From Aequorivita sp. (lineage in GTDB: Bacteria; Bacteroidota; Bacteroidia; Flavobacteriales; Flavobacteriaceae), in the NCBI GenBank assembly GCA_024637015.1, contig JAGXGE010000032.1:167848-231847 (forward strand): a DNA stretch of 64,000 nt. Direction: 5' to 3'. A program made the translations under genes and the position numbers. This document shows positions 17,541 through 25,769 of the stretch, one piece after another. Within the stretch, counting starts at the first letter, position 1, and every line of letters starts with the position of its first letter. A model generated the notes under the pieces. The model had not been told where the DNA came from and searched no databases. It worked only from the letters and a program-made list of their open reading frames with translations.

Positions 17541-18428
17541 ATGAAATTCGGAAAGGTTGACAATCCTGAAAATATAGACTTTACGCTACCGCCGGACCAT
17601 CCCGGAACCAAAAAAGTTCTTTCAAAATTTAAAAAATCCAGCACTCCCAACCTATATGTGGGCTGCGCAAAATGGAACAAAGCCGATTTAAAAGGGTTTT
17701 ATCCAAGAGGCACAAAAGATGAATTGGCTTACTATTCAACCCAGTTTAATAGTATCGAACTTAACGCAACATTTTATAGAATTTTTCCAGCAGATGTTTT
17801 TGCGGGTTGGTATGAAAAGACACCCGAAGATTTCAGGTTTTTTCCGAAGTTTTTTCAAGGAATTTCACATTGGAAAAGGCTTCAGGATTGTGCGGATACT
17901 TTGAATGAATATATTTTAAATTCATCAAATTTGAAAGAAAAGTTGGAAATGCCTTTTGTACAGTTGCCAAACAATTTCGGACCAAAAAATATTGACAGAT
18001 TGGAACCGTTTTTCAAAATGCTGCCAAAAGACATAAAGCCTGCGATTGAATTTCGCCACACCGATTGGTTCAATGACGCGGAAGTTGCGGAAGAACTCTA
18101 TAAAATTCTTGAGAAATATAATATAACAAATGCCATTGTTGATTCTGCTGGCAGGCGCGATTTACTTCATATGCGTCTAACAACACCCACTGCCTTTATT
18201 CGATATAACGGTGCAAACCACGAAAGCGATTACATGCGGCTTGATGATTGGATAGACCGATTGGAAACCTGGATTGATGAAGGTTTGCAGAATATTTACT
18301 TTTTCGTTCATCAAAATCTTGAAAAAGCATCACCCTTGCTTTCGGCAAATTTTATTAAAAAAGCGAATGAACGGTTTGGAACGGACCTTCATATTCCGCA
18401 AATGGATAACTCAAATACTTTATTTTAG
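17541..18428 (+). CDS. DUF72 domain-containing protein
   Basis: A 295-residue DUF72 (YecE-like) TIM-barrel protein. Typical segments are YVGCAKWNKADLKGFYP, FNSIELNATFYR, FRFFPKFFQGISHWKRL and IRYNGAN. The enzymatic role of the family is not established. It ends one base before the next gene begins, so the thioesterase gene is cotranscribed. Confidence 0.9.
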   Translation: MKFGKVDNPENIDFTLPPDHPGTKKVLSKFKKSSTPNLYVGCAKWNKADLKGFYPRGTKDELAYYSTQFNSIELNATFYRIFPADVFAGWYEKTPEDFRFFPKFFQGISHWKRLQDCADTLNEYILNSSNLKEKLEMPFVQLPNNFGPKNIDRLEPFFKMLPKDIKPAIEFRHTDWFNDAEVAEELYKILEKYNITNAIVDSAGRRDLLHMRLTTPTAFIRYNGANHESDYMRLDDWIDRLETWIDEGLQNIYFFVHQNLEKASPLLSANFIKKANERFGTDLHIPQMDNSNTLF

Positions 18429-18818
18429 ATGAACTTTCACACTAGAAAATGGATAAAGCCTGAAGATTTAAACCCCAACGAAACTCTTTTCGGTGGCAGA
18501 TTGTTGGAATGGATTGACGAGGAAGCTGCACTATATGCAATAATTCAGCTTGAAAACCCACGTACGGTTACTAAATTTATGAGTGAAATAAACTTTAGAA
18601 GTTCTGCAAAAAAAGGCGATATAATTGAAATAGGTTTGGAGGTTATAAACTTTGGTAGAACTTCTTTAACACTTGCCTGCGAGGTGCGAAACAAAATGAC
18701 GCGCGAAGTAATCATCAGTATAGATAAAATTACGATGGTAAGCTTGGATGAAGCCGGTAATCCTTATCCACACGGAAAGGCGGAAATAGAATATGTAAAA
18801 GACCGATTGGCAAAATAA
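18429..18818 (+). CDS. Acyl-CoA thioesterase (hotdog fold)
   Basis: A 129-residue 4HBT-type thioesterase, of the YciA/acyl-CoA hydrolase group. The conserved pattern starting with NETLFGGRLLEWIDEEAAL carries the Asp/Glu of the active site, and FRSSAKKGDIIEIGLEV follows. It hydrolyses acyl-CoA thioesters. The start codon is immediately after the DUF72 stop. Confidence 0.88.
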   Translation: MNFHTRKWIKPEDLNPNETLFGGRLLEWIDEEAALYAIIQLENPRTVTKFMSEINFRSSAKKGDIIEIGLEVINFGRTSLTLACEVRNKMTREVIISIDKITMVSLDEAGNPYPHGKAEIEYVKDRLAK

Positions 18819-18820
18819 CA

Positions 18821-20083
18821 TTAAGCCAAAGCTTTAATGTCTTTTCCTGTAGGCAGCTCAAAGATTTCCAAATCAAAATAGGGGATTGCGGCCAGCAAAT
18901 GGTCAAATATATCTGCTTGAATATGTTCGTAGTTTTCCCACTTTTTATCGTGGCTGTAGCAGAAAATTTCAATAGGAATACCTTTATCTGTTGGTGCCAA
19001 ATGGCGAACCATCATAAAAAGATCTTTGTTTATGGCAGAGTTTTCGCTCAAAAAAGCATCCGCATAATGACGGAAAACTCCAAGATTTGTTTGGTTTCTG
19101 CCATTAATTAACAATTCTTTATCAGCTTCGGTTTGGCGGTTGTATTTTGAAACTTCCTTTTCACGGTGTTCCAAATAAGGTTTAATCAACTGAATTTTCT
19201 TTAATCTATCAATGTCTTGTTCAGAAAGAAAATGGATGGAAGATTGTTTTATAAATATGGCACGCTTTATTCTTCTTCCGTCACTTTCTTGCATTCCGCG
19301 CCAGTTTTGAAAGGAATCGGCAATCAAACTATAAGTGGGAATGGTTGTAAAAGTATTGTCAAAATTCTGTACTCGAACTGTTGCCAAGTTAATTTCAGTA
19401 ACGTAACCATCTGCTCCAAATTTGCTGAAAGTAATCCAATCGCCAATCCGCACAATATCATTCACTGAAACTTGAATACTTGCCACAAAACCGAGGATAG
19501 TATCTTTAAAAATTAATAGAATTACTGCCGAAGCCGCCCCCAGAGTGGTAAGACTGACGACCGAAAAACCCGTAAGAAGTTGGATAATCCAAAAAATCCC
19601 CACACCCCAAGCAAATATCATCATCACCTGCACATAGCTTTCCATTGGCTTATCGCGGTAATTCTCATTTTCTTCAAGAAAATTGCGTGTACTGCGAAGA
19701 ATACTTCTGAAAATATATACAGAAAGTATGACTGAAAAAATCTTTGCCGCAACCAACAAAAGATTTGTCATTAATGGCGATTCAATGAAAATTATTGGAA
19801 TCAAGTGCCACAAAATGATCAAGGGCAGGATATGGGCAACGTATTTCGGAAAATTACTTTTTACAAGATAATCGTCAAAAGTGGTTTTAGTTTTATTGCT
19901 AAATGCCTTAAAAGATTCTATGATGAATTTTCTAAAAACAATGTCAAGAATAAAAACACCAACAAAAACGATAATACAGTTTACAACAACATTAATAAAA
20001 ATAGCCCATTGCAAGGTCATTCCTTCGCCAACAAGGTATTCTTGAAGGATACAACTATACTTCTGTAGTGTTTCTGTATTCAT
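18821..20083 (-). CDS. MscS-family channel, YbdG (MscM)-type
   Basis: A 420-residue mechanosensitive channel with five N-terminal membrane helices and the MscS pore/beta domain. The segments LGAASAVILLIFKDTILGFVAS and FQNWRGMQESDGRRIKR closely follow the E. coli YbdG pattern. YbdG-like channels open with low conductance under hypoosmotic shock. Its start overlaps the stop of the DUF3817 gene by one base, so they are coupled. Confidence 0.92.
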   Translation of the reverse strand: MNTETLQKYSCILQEYLVGEGMTLQWAIFINVVVNCIIVFVGVFILDIVFRKFIIESFKAFSNKTKTTFDDYLVKSNFPKYVAHILPLIILWHLIPIIFIESPLMTNLLLVAAKIFSVILSVYIFRSILRSTRNFLEENENYRDKPMESYVQVMMIFAWGVGIFWIIQLLTGFSVVSLTTLGAASAVILLIFKDTILGFVASIQVSVNDIVRIGDWITFSKFGADGYVTEINLATVRVQNFDNTFTTIPTYSLIADSFQNWRGMQESDGRRIKRAIFIKQSSIHFLSEQDIDRLKKIQLIKPYLEHREKEVSKYNRQTEADKELLINGRNQTNLGVFRHYADAFLSENSAINKDLFMMVRHLAPTDKGIPIEIFCYSHDKKWENYEHIQADIFDHLLAAIPYFDLEIFELPTGKDIKALA

Positions 20084-20361
20084 TATAGATATTTACGTTC
20101 TACATAAAAAGGACCAAAAGGTAACAAGGAGCACATAATGACTATGAACAAATCTGAAATGGACCATTTCAATTTTTTGAACATATAGATAGCGCCGCCA
20201 ACGTAAAGCACAAACAAAACACCATGTGCCATTCCCACAACTTGAACCATTTGCGGCATATGCCAAATATATTTCAAAGGCATTGCAATTCCTAAAAGCA
20301 CAAGAAAAGATATAGCCTCTAACGTGCTGATCAATCTATATGATTTTATTAAAAGTTCCAC
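20083..20361 (-). CDS. DUF3817 membrane protein
   Basis: A 92-residue integral membrane protein with three hydrophobic helices and the sequence PLKYIWHMPQMVQVVGMAHG, the hallmark of DUF3817 (found also C-terminally in some MFS/YdzA-like proteins). Role unknown. It precedes the YbdG-like channel and is translationally coupled to it. Confidence 0.9.
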   Translation of the reverse strand: MELLIKSYRLISTLEAISFLVLLGIAMPLKYIWHMPQMVQVVGMAHGVLFVLYVGGAIYMFKKLKWSISDLFIVIMCSLLPFGPFYVERKYL

Positions 20362-20472
20362 TGTTTTCAGTTTTTTTGCAAAGATACACCATGCATTTTG
20401 ACCTACTAAACTTTAAGATTAATTTAAACGAAGAATTCTTTTATGAAGAATGATTATCTTTAAAAGAAAAAA

Positions 20473-21396
20473 ATGCTTGTACTATTACAATCTCCCACGG
20501 AAACAATCAAAATTTCTCTGGAAAGTTATTATGAAGAGTTTCTAAAGGTAATTCCACGTGTTGCGTTGGCAATATTGGTGATAATTTTGGGTGTTTTACT
20601 CGCGCAGTTATTGACTAATTTTTACAAAAAGCAATTTCAAAAAAAATCTGAAGACCCTCTAATGTCTCGTTTTTTGGCCCAAGCTGTAAAAATTATACTC
20701 ATTATAATTGCAATTATGCTTGCGTTAAGAATTGCTGGATTGGATGGAATTGCCTCAGGACTTTTAACAGCTGTTGGCGGCGGTGCCATTATTTTGGGTT
20801 TTGCTTTTCAAGATATTGGGAAGAATTTTTTAGCGGGAATTATTCTCGCCTTCAACAGACCCTTTAATATTAACGATACTATTAAGGTTGACAATATTTT
20901 CGGAAAGGTAAAAGAACTTAATTTTCGGTACTCACACATAAAAACCTTTGATGGTCGTGATATTTATATCCCGAACAGTGATGTGCTTACAAAACCAGTT
21001 GAAAATTATACGGCAGATGGCTTTTACAGAGTAGATTTCACTGTGGGGATTGGATATGAAGACGATATACAAGCTGCGAAAAAAGCAATCCAAGATATTT
21101 TAGATGTAAACAAAGAAGTAATACGCGACGTGGACCACGAAAATTTTGTAATAGAAGATGAACTCGCCGCTAGCACAGTAAACCTAAAGGTTTATTTTTG
21201 GGTAGATACTGTTGATTATCGCCGTGCTTCTAGAGTGCTTCGGGGAATGGTTATTAGACAAGTTAAGGAGGAACTATTCAAGAAAGGGTTCAATCTTCCT
21301 GCAGATATTAAAGAACTTAAAATTTATGGAACTGAAGATGCCATTCCTATTAAATTCAGAAATAGCCCAGAATTTCCTAAAGAAAATAAAAAATGA
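20473..21396 (+). CDS. MscS-family mechanosensitive channel
   Basis: A 307-residue small-conductance type channel. After two N-terminal helices comes the pore helix and beta domain: LTAVGGGAIILGFAFQDIGKNFLAG, then FNINDTIKVDNIFGKVKELNFRYSHIKTFDGRDIYIPNSDV. The C-terminal alpha/beta domain is complete. It diverges from the YbdG/DUF3817 pair. Confidence 0.92.
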   Translation: MLVLLQSPTETIKISLESYYEEFLKVIPRVALAILVIILGVLLAQLLTNFYKKQFQKKSEDPLMSRFLAQAVKIILIIIAIMLALRIAGLDGIASGLLTAVGGGAIILGFAFQDIGKNFLAGIILAFNRPFNINDTIKVDNIFGKVKELNFRYSHIKTFDGRDIYIPNSDVLTKPVENYTADGFYRVDFTVGIGYEDDIQAAKKAIQDILDVNKEVIRDVDHENFVIEDELAASTVNLKVYFWVDTVDYRRASRVLRGMVIRQVKEELFKKGFNLPADIKELKIYGTEDAIPIKFRNSPEFPKENKK

Positions 21397-21455
21397 AACT
21401 GCTTCCTTGCGGTTTATTAAAAACCATAAAGAAGCAGTTAAAATAAAATATTCTG

Positions 21456-22196
21456 TTACTGTGCAGTATAACCACCGTCAACAGTATAATAGGAACCTGT
21501 AACGAAACTAGCCTCATCACTGCACAACCAATAAACAAGATTTGCCACCTCGTCAGGTTCTCCCAAACGACCGATAGGATGCAGTTGTACTAATTGCTTT
21601 TTCTGTTCTTCATCAATTTGGTCGAGTAGTGGTGTTTTGATATACCCAGGCCCAACGGAATTTATTCTAACATTATCTTTGGCATATTCCAAAGCTGCTG
21701 TTTTTGTGAGGCCCACAACTCCGTGCTTTGCCGCAACATATGCAACGGAATTTGGCGTACCGACACTTCCTAAAATAGAAGCCATATTAACAATAGCTCC
21801 ACCGCCAGCTTTAATGATTTCAGGAACTTGATAACGTGTGCCAAAAAAAACACCACTCAAATTAACACCTATAACCTTTTCCCAGCTATCTAAAGAATAA
21901 TCAGCTGTCTTTTCCATTTCCCCGCCAATACCGGCATTATTTATGGCGTAGTGTAAATTGCCGAATTTTTCGATGGTTTGCTTTACCAATTGTTCACATT
22001 CTTTTGGTTTTGAGGTGTCAGCCTTAATAAAGAAAGCTGAACCTTTTTTATCGGTTATTTCTTTTACTACCTTTTTTCCAGCATCTTCGTCGATATCATT
22101 TACTACTACATTGGCATCATTTAGTGCGAATTTGTGCGAAATTGCCCTTCCAAGTCCAGAACCTGCTCCGGTTACGATTACTGTTTTATTTTTCAT
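21456..22196 (-). CDS. SDR family oxidoreductase (glucose 1-dehydrogenase-like)
   Basis: A classical short-chain dehydrogenase, 246 residues: TGAGSGLGRAISHKFA cofactor motif, NNAGIGGE, VNMASILGSVG with the catalytic Ser and YVAAKHG with Tyr and Lys. The C-terminus has the typical SFVTGSYYTVDGGYTAQ end. NAD(P)-dependent reduction of an unknown substrate. It is convergent with the MscS-type gene at 20473. Confidence 0.9.
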   Translation of the reverse strand: MKNKTVIVTGAGSGLGRAISHKFALNDANVVVNDIDEDAGKKVVKEITDKKGSAFFIKADTSKPKECEQLVKQTIEKFGNLHYAINNAGIGGEMEKTADYSLDSWEKVIGVNLSGVFFGTRYQVPEIIKAGGGAIVNMASILGSVGTPNSVAYVAAKHGVVGLTKTAALEYAKDNVRINSVGPGYIKTPLLDQIDEEQKKQLVQLHPIGRLGEPDEVANLVYWLCSDEASFVTGSYYTVDGGYTAQ

Positions 22197-22260
22197 AATA
22201 ATTTTGTTTTTTATAAAGTTACGATGAAGTAATAGGAAAATGTATTAATTAAATATTAAA

Positions 22261-22875
22261 TCAATCACAGGGCAGGGGAACATTAAGGGTTTTGTAGCTC
22301 CAGTTTTTTTGAAAGCTGAAATGCCACCATTCAGTGCGAATGGTATTGAAGCCGAATTTTCGCATACCTTCAAAAAGAAGCTTTCGGTTGTTGAGTATTT
22401 CTTTTGAAAAATTATAATTATCAATATGGGCTTCCCTTCCAAAGTAATCATAATCACTGCCCATTTCAACATAACAACCCTCTAAAGTTTCCAGCGTAAT
22501 ATCTACTGCTGCACCTTTATTATGAATGGAACCATTTCCAGAAGGATTTCCAACATAAGTTGGTCTTGGTACTTTTGCCCACATTTTTCTTTGTACATCC
22601 AGTGGGCGGTAACAATCATATATTTTTATACGATACCCTTTTTCACAAAAATATTGGTTGGCTTGTAAAAGTGCTCCAGCTACTTCGGGTCTAAGCAGGC
22701 ATTTTGGGCAATCATAAAGCGTTTCACCAATAAAATTGTTTGGCGTTGCGTACCGGATTTCATAACTGAATTCTGTTGAAAGTTTTTCAAGATTTACTAG
22801 GGGTTCCTGAAATTTCTCTTCGGAAGAAAAGCTGAGGAATATACATATGAAAAATAGAATTGATAGCAGCTTCAT
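22261..22875 (-). CDS. D-alanyl-D-alanine dipeptidase, VanX-like (peptidase M15)
   Basis: A 204-residue exported zinc dipeptidase: an N-terminal signal peptide (FFICIFLSFSS), then zinc ligands in SIHNKGAAVD and the EWWHF motif. YDCYRPLDVQRKMW carries the conserved Arg. VanX/DdpX-type enzymes hydrolyse D-Ala-D-Ala; with a signal peptide the likely role is peptidoglycan fragment turnover rather than vancomycin resistance (no VanA/H). Confidence 0.9.
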   Translation of the reverse strand: MKLLSILFFICIFLSFSSEEKFQEPLVNLEKLSTEFSYEIRYATPNNFIGETLYDCPKCLLRPEVAGALLQANQYFCEKGYRIKIYDCYRPLDVQRKMWAKVPRPTYVGNPSGNGSIHNKGAAVDITLETLEGCYVEMGSDYDYFGREAHIDNYNFSKEILNNRKLLFEGMRKFGFNTIRTEWWHFSFQKNWSYKTLNVPLPCD

Positions 22876-22921
22876 TTTTCAAATTTAAGTAGAATTTAAT
22901 AACATTCGGAATCACTATTTG

Positions 22922-22929
22922 TAACTTTG
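22922..22929 (+). promoter_or_regulatory. Putative promoter -7 element
   Basis: TAACTTTG matches TAnnTTTG and lies 16 bases before the ATG of the SDR gene at 22946, predicting a very short 5' UTR. No clear TTG at -33. Confidence 0.4.
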
Positions 22930-22945
22930 AATAAAACGAAAAACT

Positions 22946-23671
22946 ATGAATGATTTAGGAAGAAAATCCGCACTGGTTACAGGCGGTACAAAAGGAATAG
23001 GTTATGGAATTGCCGAAGCTTTAATGAATGAAGGTATTAACGTTGCTATAACTGGAAGAACAAAAGAAACAGCAGCAGAAGCTGCCAAAAAGCTAAATTC
23101 CAAGGGCAATGATAGGGCACAGGCTATAGGCTTGGAAGCAGACGTCCGCAGTTATGAAAGTCAACAAAAAGCGGTTGCTGAAACTATTAATAAATTTGGA
23201 ACTGTTGATATTGTCATCGCAAATGCTGGTTTGGGACATTTTGGCTCTGTGGAAGATATTAGTGTTGAAGAATGGAAGGAAACCATTGACACAAATCTTT
23301 CGGGACCTTTCTATTCTCTAAAAGCTAGCGTAGACCAATTAAAGAAAAACAAGGGCTATTTTATAAGCATCTCCAGTTTGGCGGGAACCAATTTCTTTAA
23401 GGGTGGAAGCGCTTATAATGCTAGTAAGTTTGGACTAACAGGTTTTACACAAGCCGCAATGCTGGACCTTCGCGATCACGGAATAAAAGTGAGTACCATT
23501 ATGCCTGGTTCGGTTTCAACACATTTTGCTGGTAATGAACCCGCTGAAAAAGACGCTTGGAAAATTCAGAAAGAAGACATTGGGAAACTTGTTGTTGATT
23601 TACTGAAGATGAACCCACGCACCTTGCCAAGCAAGATTGAAGTGCGGCCTACAATGCCTCCTTCAAAATAA
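22946..23671 (+). CDS. SDR family oxidoreductase
   Basis: A 241-residue classical SDR: TGGTKGIGYGIAEAL, the ANAGLGHFG motif, ISISSLAGTNFF with the catalytic Ser and YNASKFGLTG with Tyr and Lys. The C-terminus has NPRTLPSKIEVRP, as in the 3-ketoacyl-ACP reductase-like/YgfF-like group. Substrate unknown. A perfect hairpin terminator follows (23695-23730). Confidence 0.9.
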   Translation: MNDLGRKSALVTGGTKGIGYGIAEALMNEGINVAITGRTKETAAEAAKKLNSKGNDRAQAIGLEADVRSYESQQKAVAETINKFGTVDIVIANAGLGHFGSVEDISVEEWKETIDTNLSGPFYSLKASVDQLKKNKGYFISISSLAGTNFFKGGSAYNASKFGLTGFTQAAMLDLRDHGIKVSTIMPGSVSTHFAGNEPAEKDAWKIQKEDIGKLVVDLLKMNPRTLPSKIEVRPTMPPSK

Positions 23672-23694
23672 ATTACACTTTTTAGTTAGGATAT

Positions 23695-23730
23695 AAAAAA
23701 GGCGGTTCATTTTAAATTGAACCGCCTTTA
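23695..23730. terminator. Bidirectional intrinsic terminator
   Basis: Perfect 12-bp stem (aaaggcggttca 23698-23709 with tgaaccgccttt 23718-23729), an A run on the left and a short T run on the right. It lies between the convergent SDR gene and the OmpA-family gene and can serve both. Confidence 0.85.
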
Positions 23731-23753
23731 CTATATTTGTTTACTTTCTATTT

Positions 23754-24596
23754 TTAATTGGCAGAAAGCATGGCCAAGAATTTATCAAGGTTTGGCAATA
23801 TTACTATGCGCGTTCTTCTATTAGTGGCACGACCTTCCTTGGTGTCATTTTCTGTTAGTGGGTGAAAACTACTTCTCCCAGCAGCAATCAACTTTGCTGG
23901 GTCTACACCGTAGGCATCTTGCAATTTACGAATAACAGCGGTTGAACGGTCCACACTCAACTCCCAGTTGTCTTTGATGTAAGCACCTGTCTTTACGGTT
24001 TGGCTATCCGTATGGCCTTCCACCATTACTTCCAGTGCAGGTTCACTGTTGATTACATTGGCAAGACGTTCCAAAAGGTTGTTTGCCTTAGGGTTTACGC
24101 GAGCACTTCCTGAGCTGAATAATAATTTATCAGAAATAGTAATCATTACCACAGTTTCATCAATATCAATATTAATGTCATCTTCTTCACCTTCGCCAAC
24201 TAAAGTGTTGTCTAGGTTCTTTTTAAGATTGTGGGAAACAATAAGATTCATAGAATCTTTAAGGGTTTTTGCCTGTGCCAATTCTTGGGGATCTACATTG
24301 ACGAGGGCTTTCCTCATTTTCTCTTTGTCGTTTTCGGAAACCACAATGCCTTCAATCGCTTGTAGGCGACTGTTATTACTGTCAGTTAACGACTGAATTT
24401 TTGAATTGTAGCTAGCAACGCGCTCTTCAATCTTGGCGTACTTGGCTTCAATTTCTTCTTTTTCAAGTTGCGTTTTAGATAGTGTAGAGCGGGTATCATT
24501 GTATTGATTTTCCAGTTCTACATACTTCTTTTTTGAAACGCAGGAAGTAGCAATCAGTGCTCCGGCCAGCAATGTTAATGCAATAGCTTTTTTCAT
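23754..24596 (-). CDS. OmpA-family lipoprotein with coiled coil
   Basis: A 280-residue envelope protein: signal peptide with lipobox ATSC (Cys at about 19), a coiled-coil segment of about 25-75 (YVELENQYNDTRST and following), and a C-terminal OmpA/MotB peptidoglycan-binding domain from about 150 (LLFSSGSARVNPKA, MVEGHTDSQTV, DRSTAVIRKL, ATNRRTRIVI). It likely tethers the outer membrane to peptidoglycan, as Pal and OmpA-like lipoproteins do. Confidence 0.92.
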   Translation of the reverse strand: MKKAIALTLLAGALIATSCVSKKKYVELENQYNDTRSTLSKTQLEKEEIEAKYAKIEERVASYNSKIQSLTDSNNSRLQAIEGIVVSENDKEKMRKALVNVDPQELAQAKTLKDSMNLIVSHNLKKNLDNTLVGEGEEDDINIDIDETVVMITISDKLLFSSGSARVNPKANNLLERLANVINSEPALEVMVEGHTDSQTVKTGAYIKDNWELSVDRSTAVIRKLQDAYGVDPAKLIAAGRSSFHPLTENDTKEGRATNRRTRIVILPNLDKFLAMLSAN

Positions 24597-24865
24597 AATA
24601 CTAAGTTTTAGGGTTTGTTAAGTATGTATAACAGCAGAACGCACCAAAAAATTAGTTAATGGATGCTATTGTTTTGTTAAAAGCAGTTTAGTTGAACCAT
24701 TCAAATAAATAACTCAAAACTAAATGCAAAATGATGAAAACGATAATAGTGCCTAGTAAATGCATTTACCGCCGTCAATTTTTTTGGAGCCACCAAACAG
24801 CAAGTAAGATTCTGATTTTTTTTTAAGAAACCTCTTTTAAAGACACAGAATTGTTAAAAGATAAT

Positions 24866-25756
24866 TTATTTCTCTTTGTTTGGAGCCATCTGCAACATGT
24901 TTTTACCGAAATCCAACGTGCGGATAGGGAAAGGAATGTTGATGCCAGCTTCGTTAAAGTTTTTCTTGATCAGTTTTATTGCTTTATGCTGTGCTTCTAG
25001 TTTGGGTTTTGGTTTGGTACTTTCAACCCAAAAGCGAGTCACAAAGTTGATGGAACTATCGCCAAACTCTGTAAAAAAGAATTCAACTTCCTCGTTTTTT
25101 TGTTGTTCAAAATTTTCAGAAATAATTTTAGTCACTAAATCCTCAACTTTTTGAAGATCACTTTCATAACCTACCCCGCAACTAACATCCACACGAGAGC
25201 GGTGTGACAACGAATAGTTGGTAAAAGGATTTTCTATAAAGACCGAATTGGGTATTACTACATATTCATTGTCCGTTTGTCGGATGGTAACATTTCTAAG
25301 GTTTATTTCATCAACATAGCCAGTTTTTCCCTGAGCATCAATAAAATCGCCAATACGTACTTTGGGTAAGAAGGAAAGCATAAGGCCCGAAAAAGTGTTG
25401 CTAAGGGTTCCCTGTAATGCCAAACCAATGGCCAAACCAACTACTCCAGCACCAGCGAGCACTGAGGTAAGCACTTTGTCAAGTTGCATAACGCCCAATG
25501 CCACAAAGAAGCCAATAAGGATTATAACAGCACTCACTATTTTGGAAAGCATCTGTTTGACAGATTCATCTGCTATCTTTCTAAAAAGTATTTTATATGA
25601 GAACTTCTTTAATCCTTTGGCAATGAAATAGAAAATTACCATTACCAGCACAGCGACTGCGAAGTTGGGAAGCTTTAGAATGATGGCATCAAGCCATCCG
25701 TCTAGTTTGTCCCATAAATTTGAAATTGAATCGTTTACTGAAAATTTTACTGACAT
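24866..25756 (-). CDS. MscS-family mechanosensitive channel
   Basis: A 296-residue small-conductance channel: helix region 25-110, pore and beta domain (LAGAGVVGLAIGLALQGTLSNTFSG, FIDAQGKTGYVDEINLRN, VIPNSVFIENPFTNYS) and complete C-terminal domain. It is a different subtype from the other two MscS genes of the window. It starts 13 bases downstream of the SLC13 permease gene, probably an operon. Confidence 0.92.
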   Translation of the reverse strand: MSVKFSVNDSISNLWDKLDGWLDAIILKLPNFAVAVLVMVIFYFIAKGLKKFSYKILFRKIADESVKQMLSKIVSAVIILIGFFVALGVMQLDKVLTSVLAGAGVVGLAIGLALQGTLSNTFSGLMLSFLPKVRIGDFIDAQGKTGYVDEINLRNVTIRQTDNEYVVIPNSVFIENPFTNYSLSHRSRVDVSCGVGYESDLQKVEDLVTKIISENFEQQKNEEVEFFFTEFGDSSINFVTRFWVESTKPKPKLEAQHKAIKLIKKNFNEAGINIPFPIRTLDFGKNMLQMAPNKEK

Positions 25757-25769
25757 ATTATTTTTTTAT

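Noticed and set aside
22261..22875. Vancomycin-resistance VanX
   Set aside because: It is VanX-like in fold, but no VanA, VanH or regulator is present and the protein has a signal peptide; general dipeptidase is more likely.
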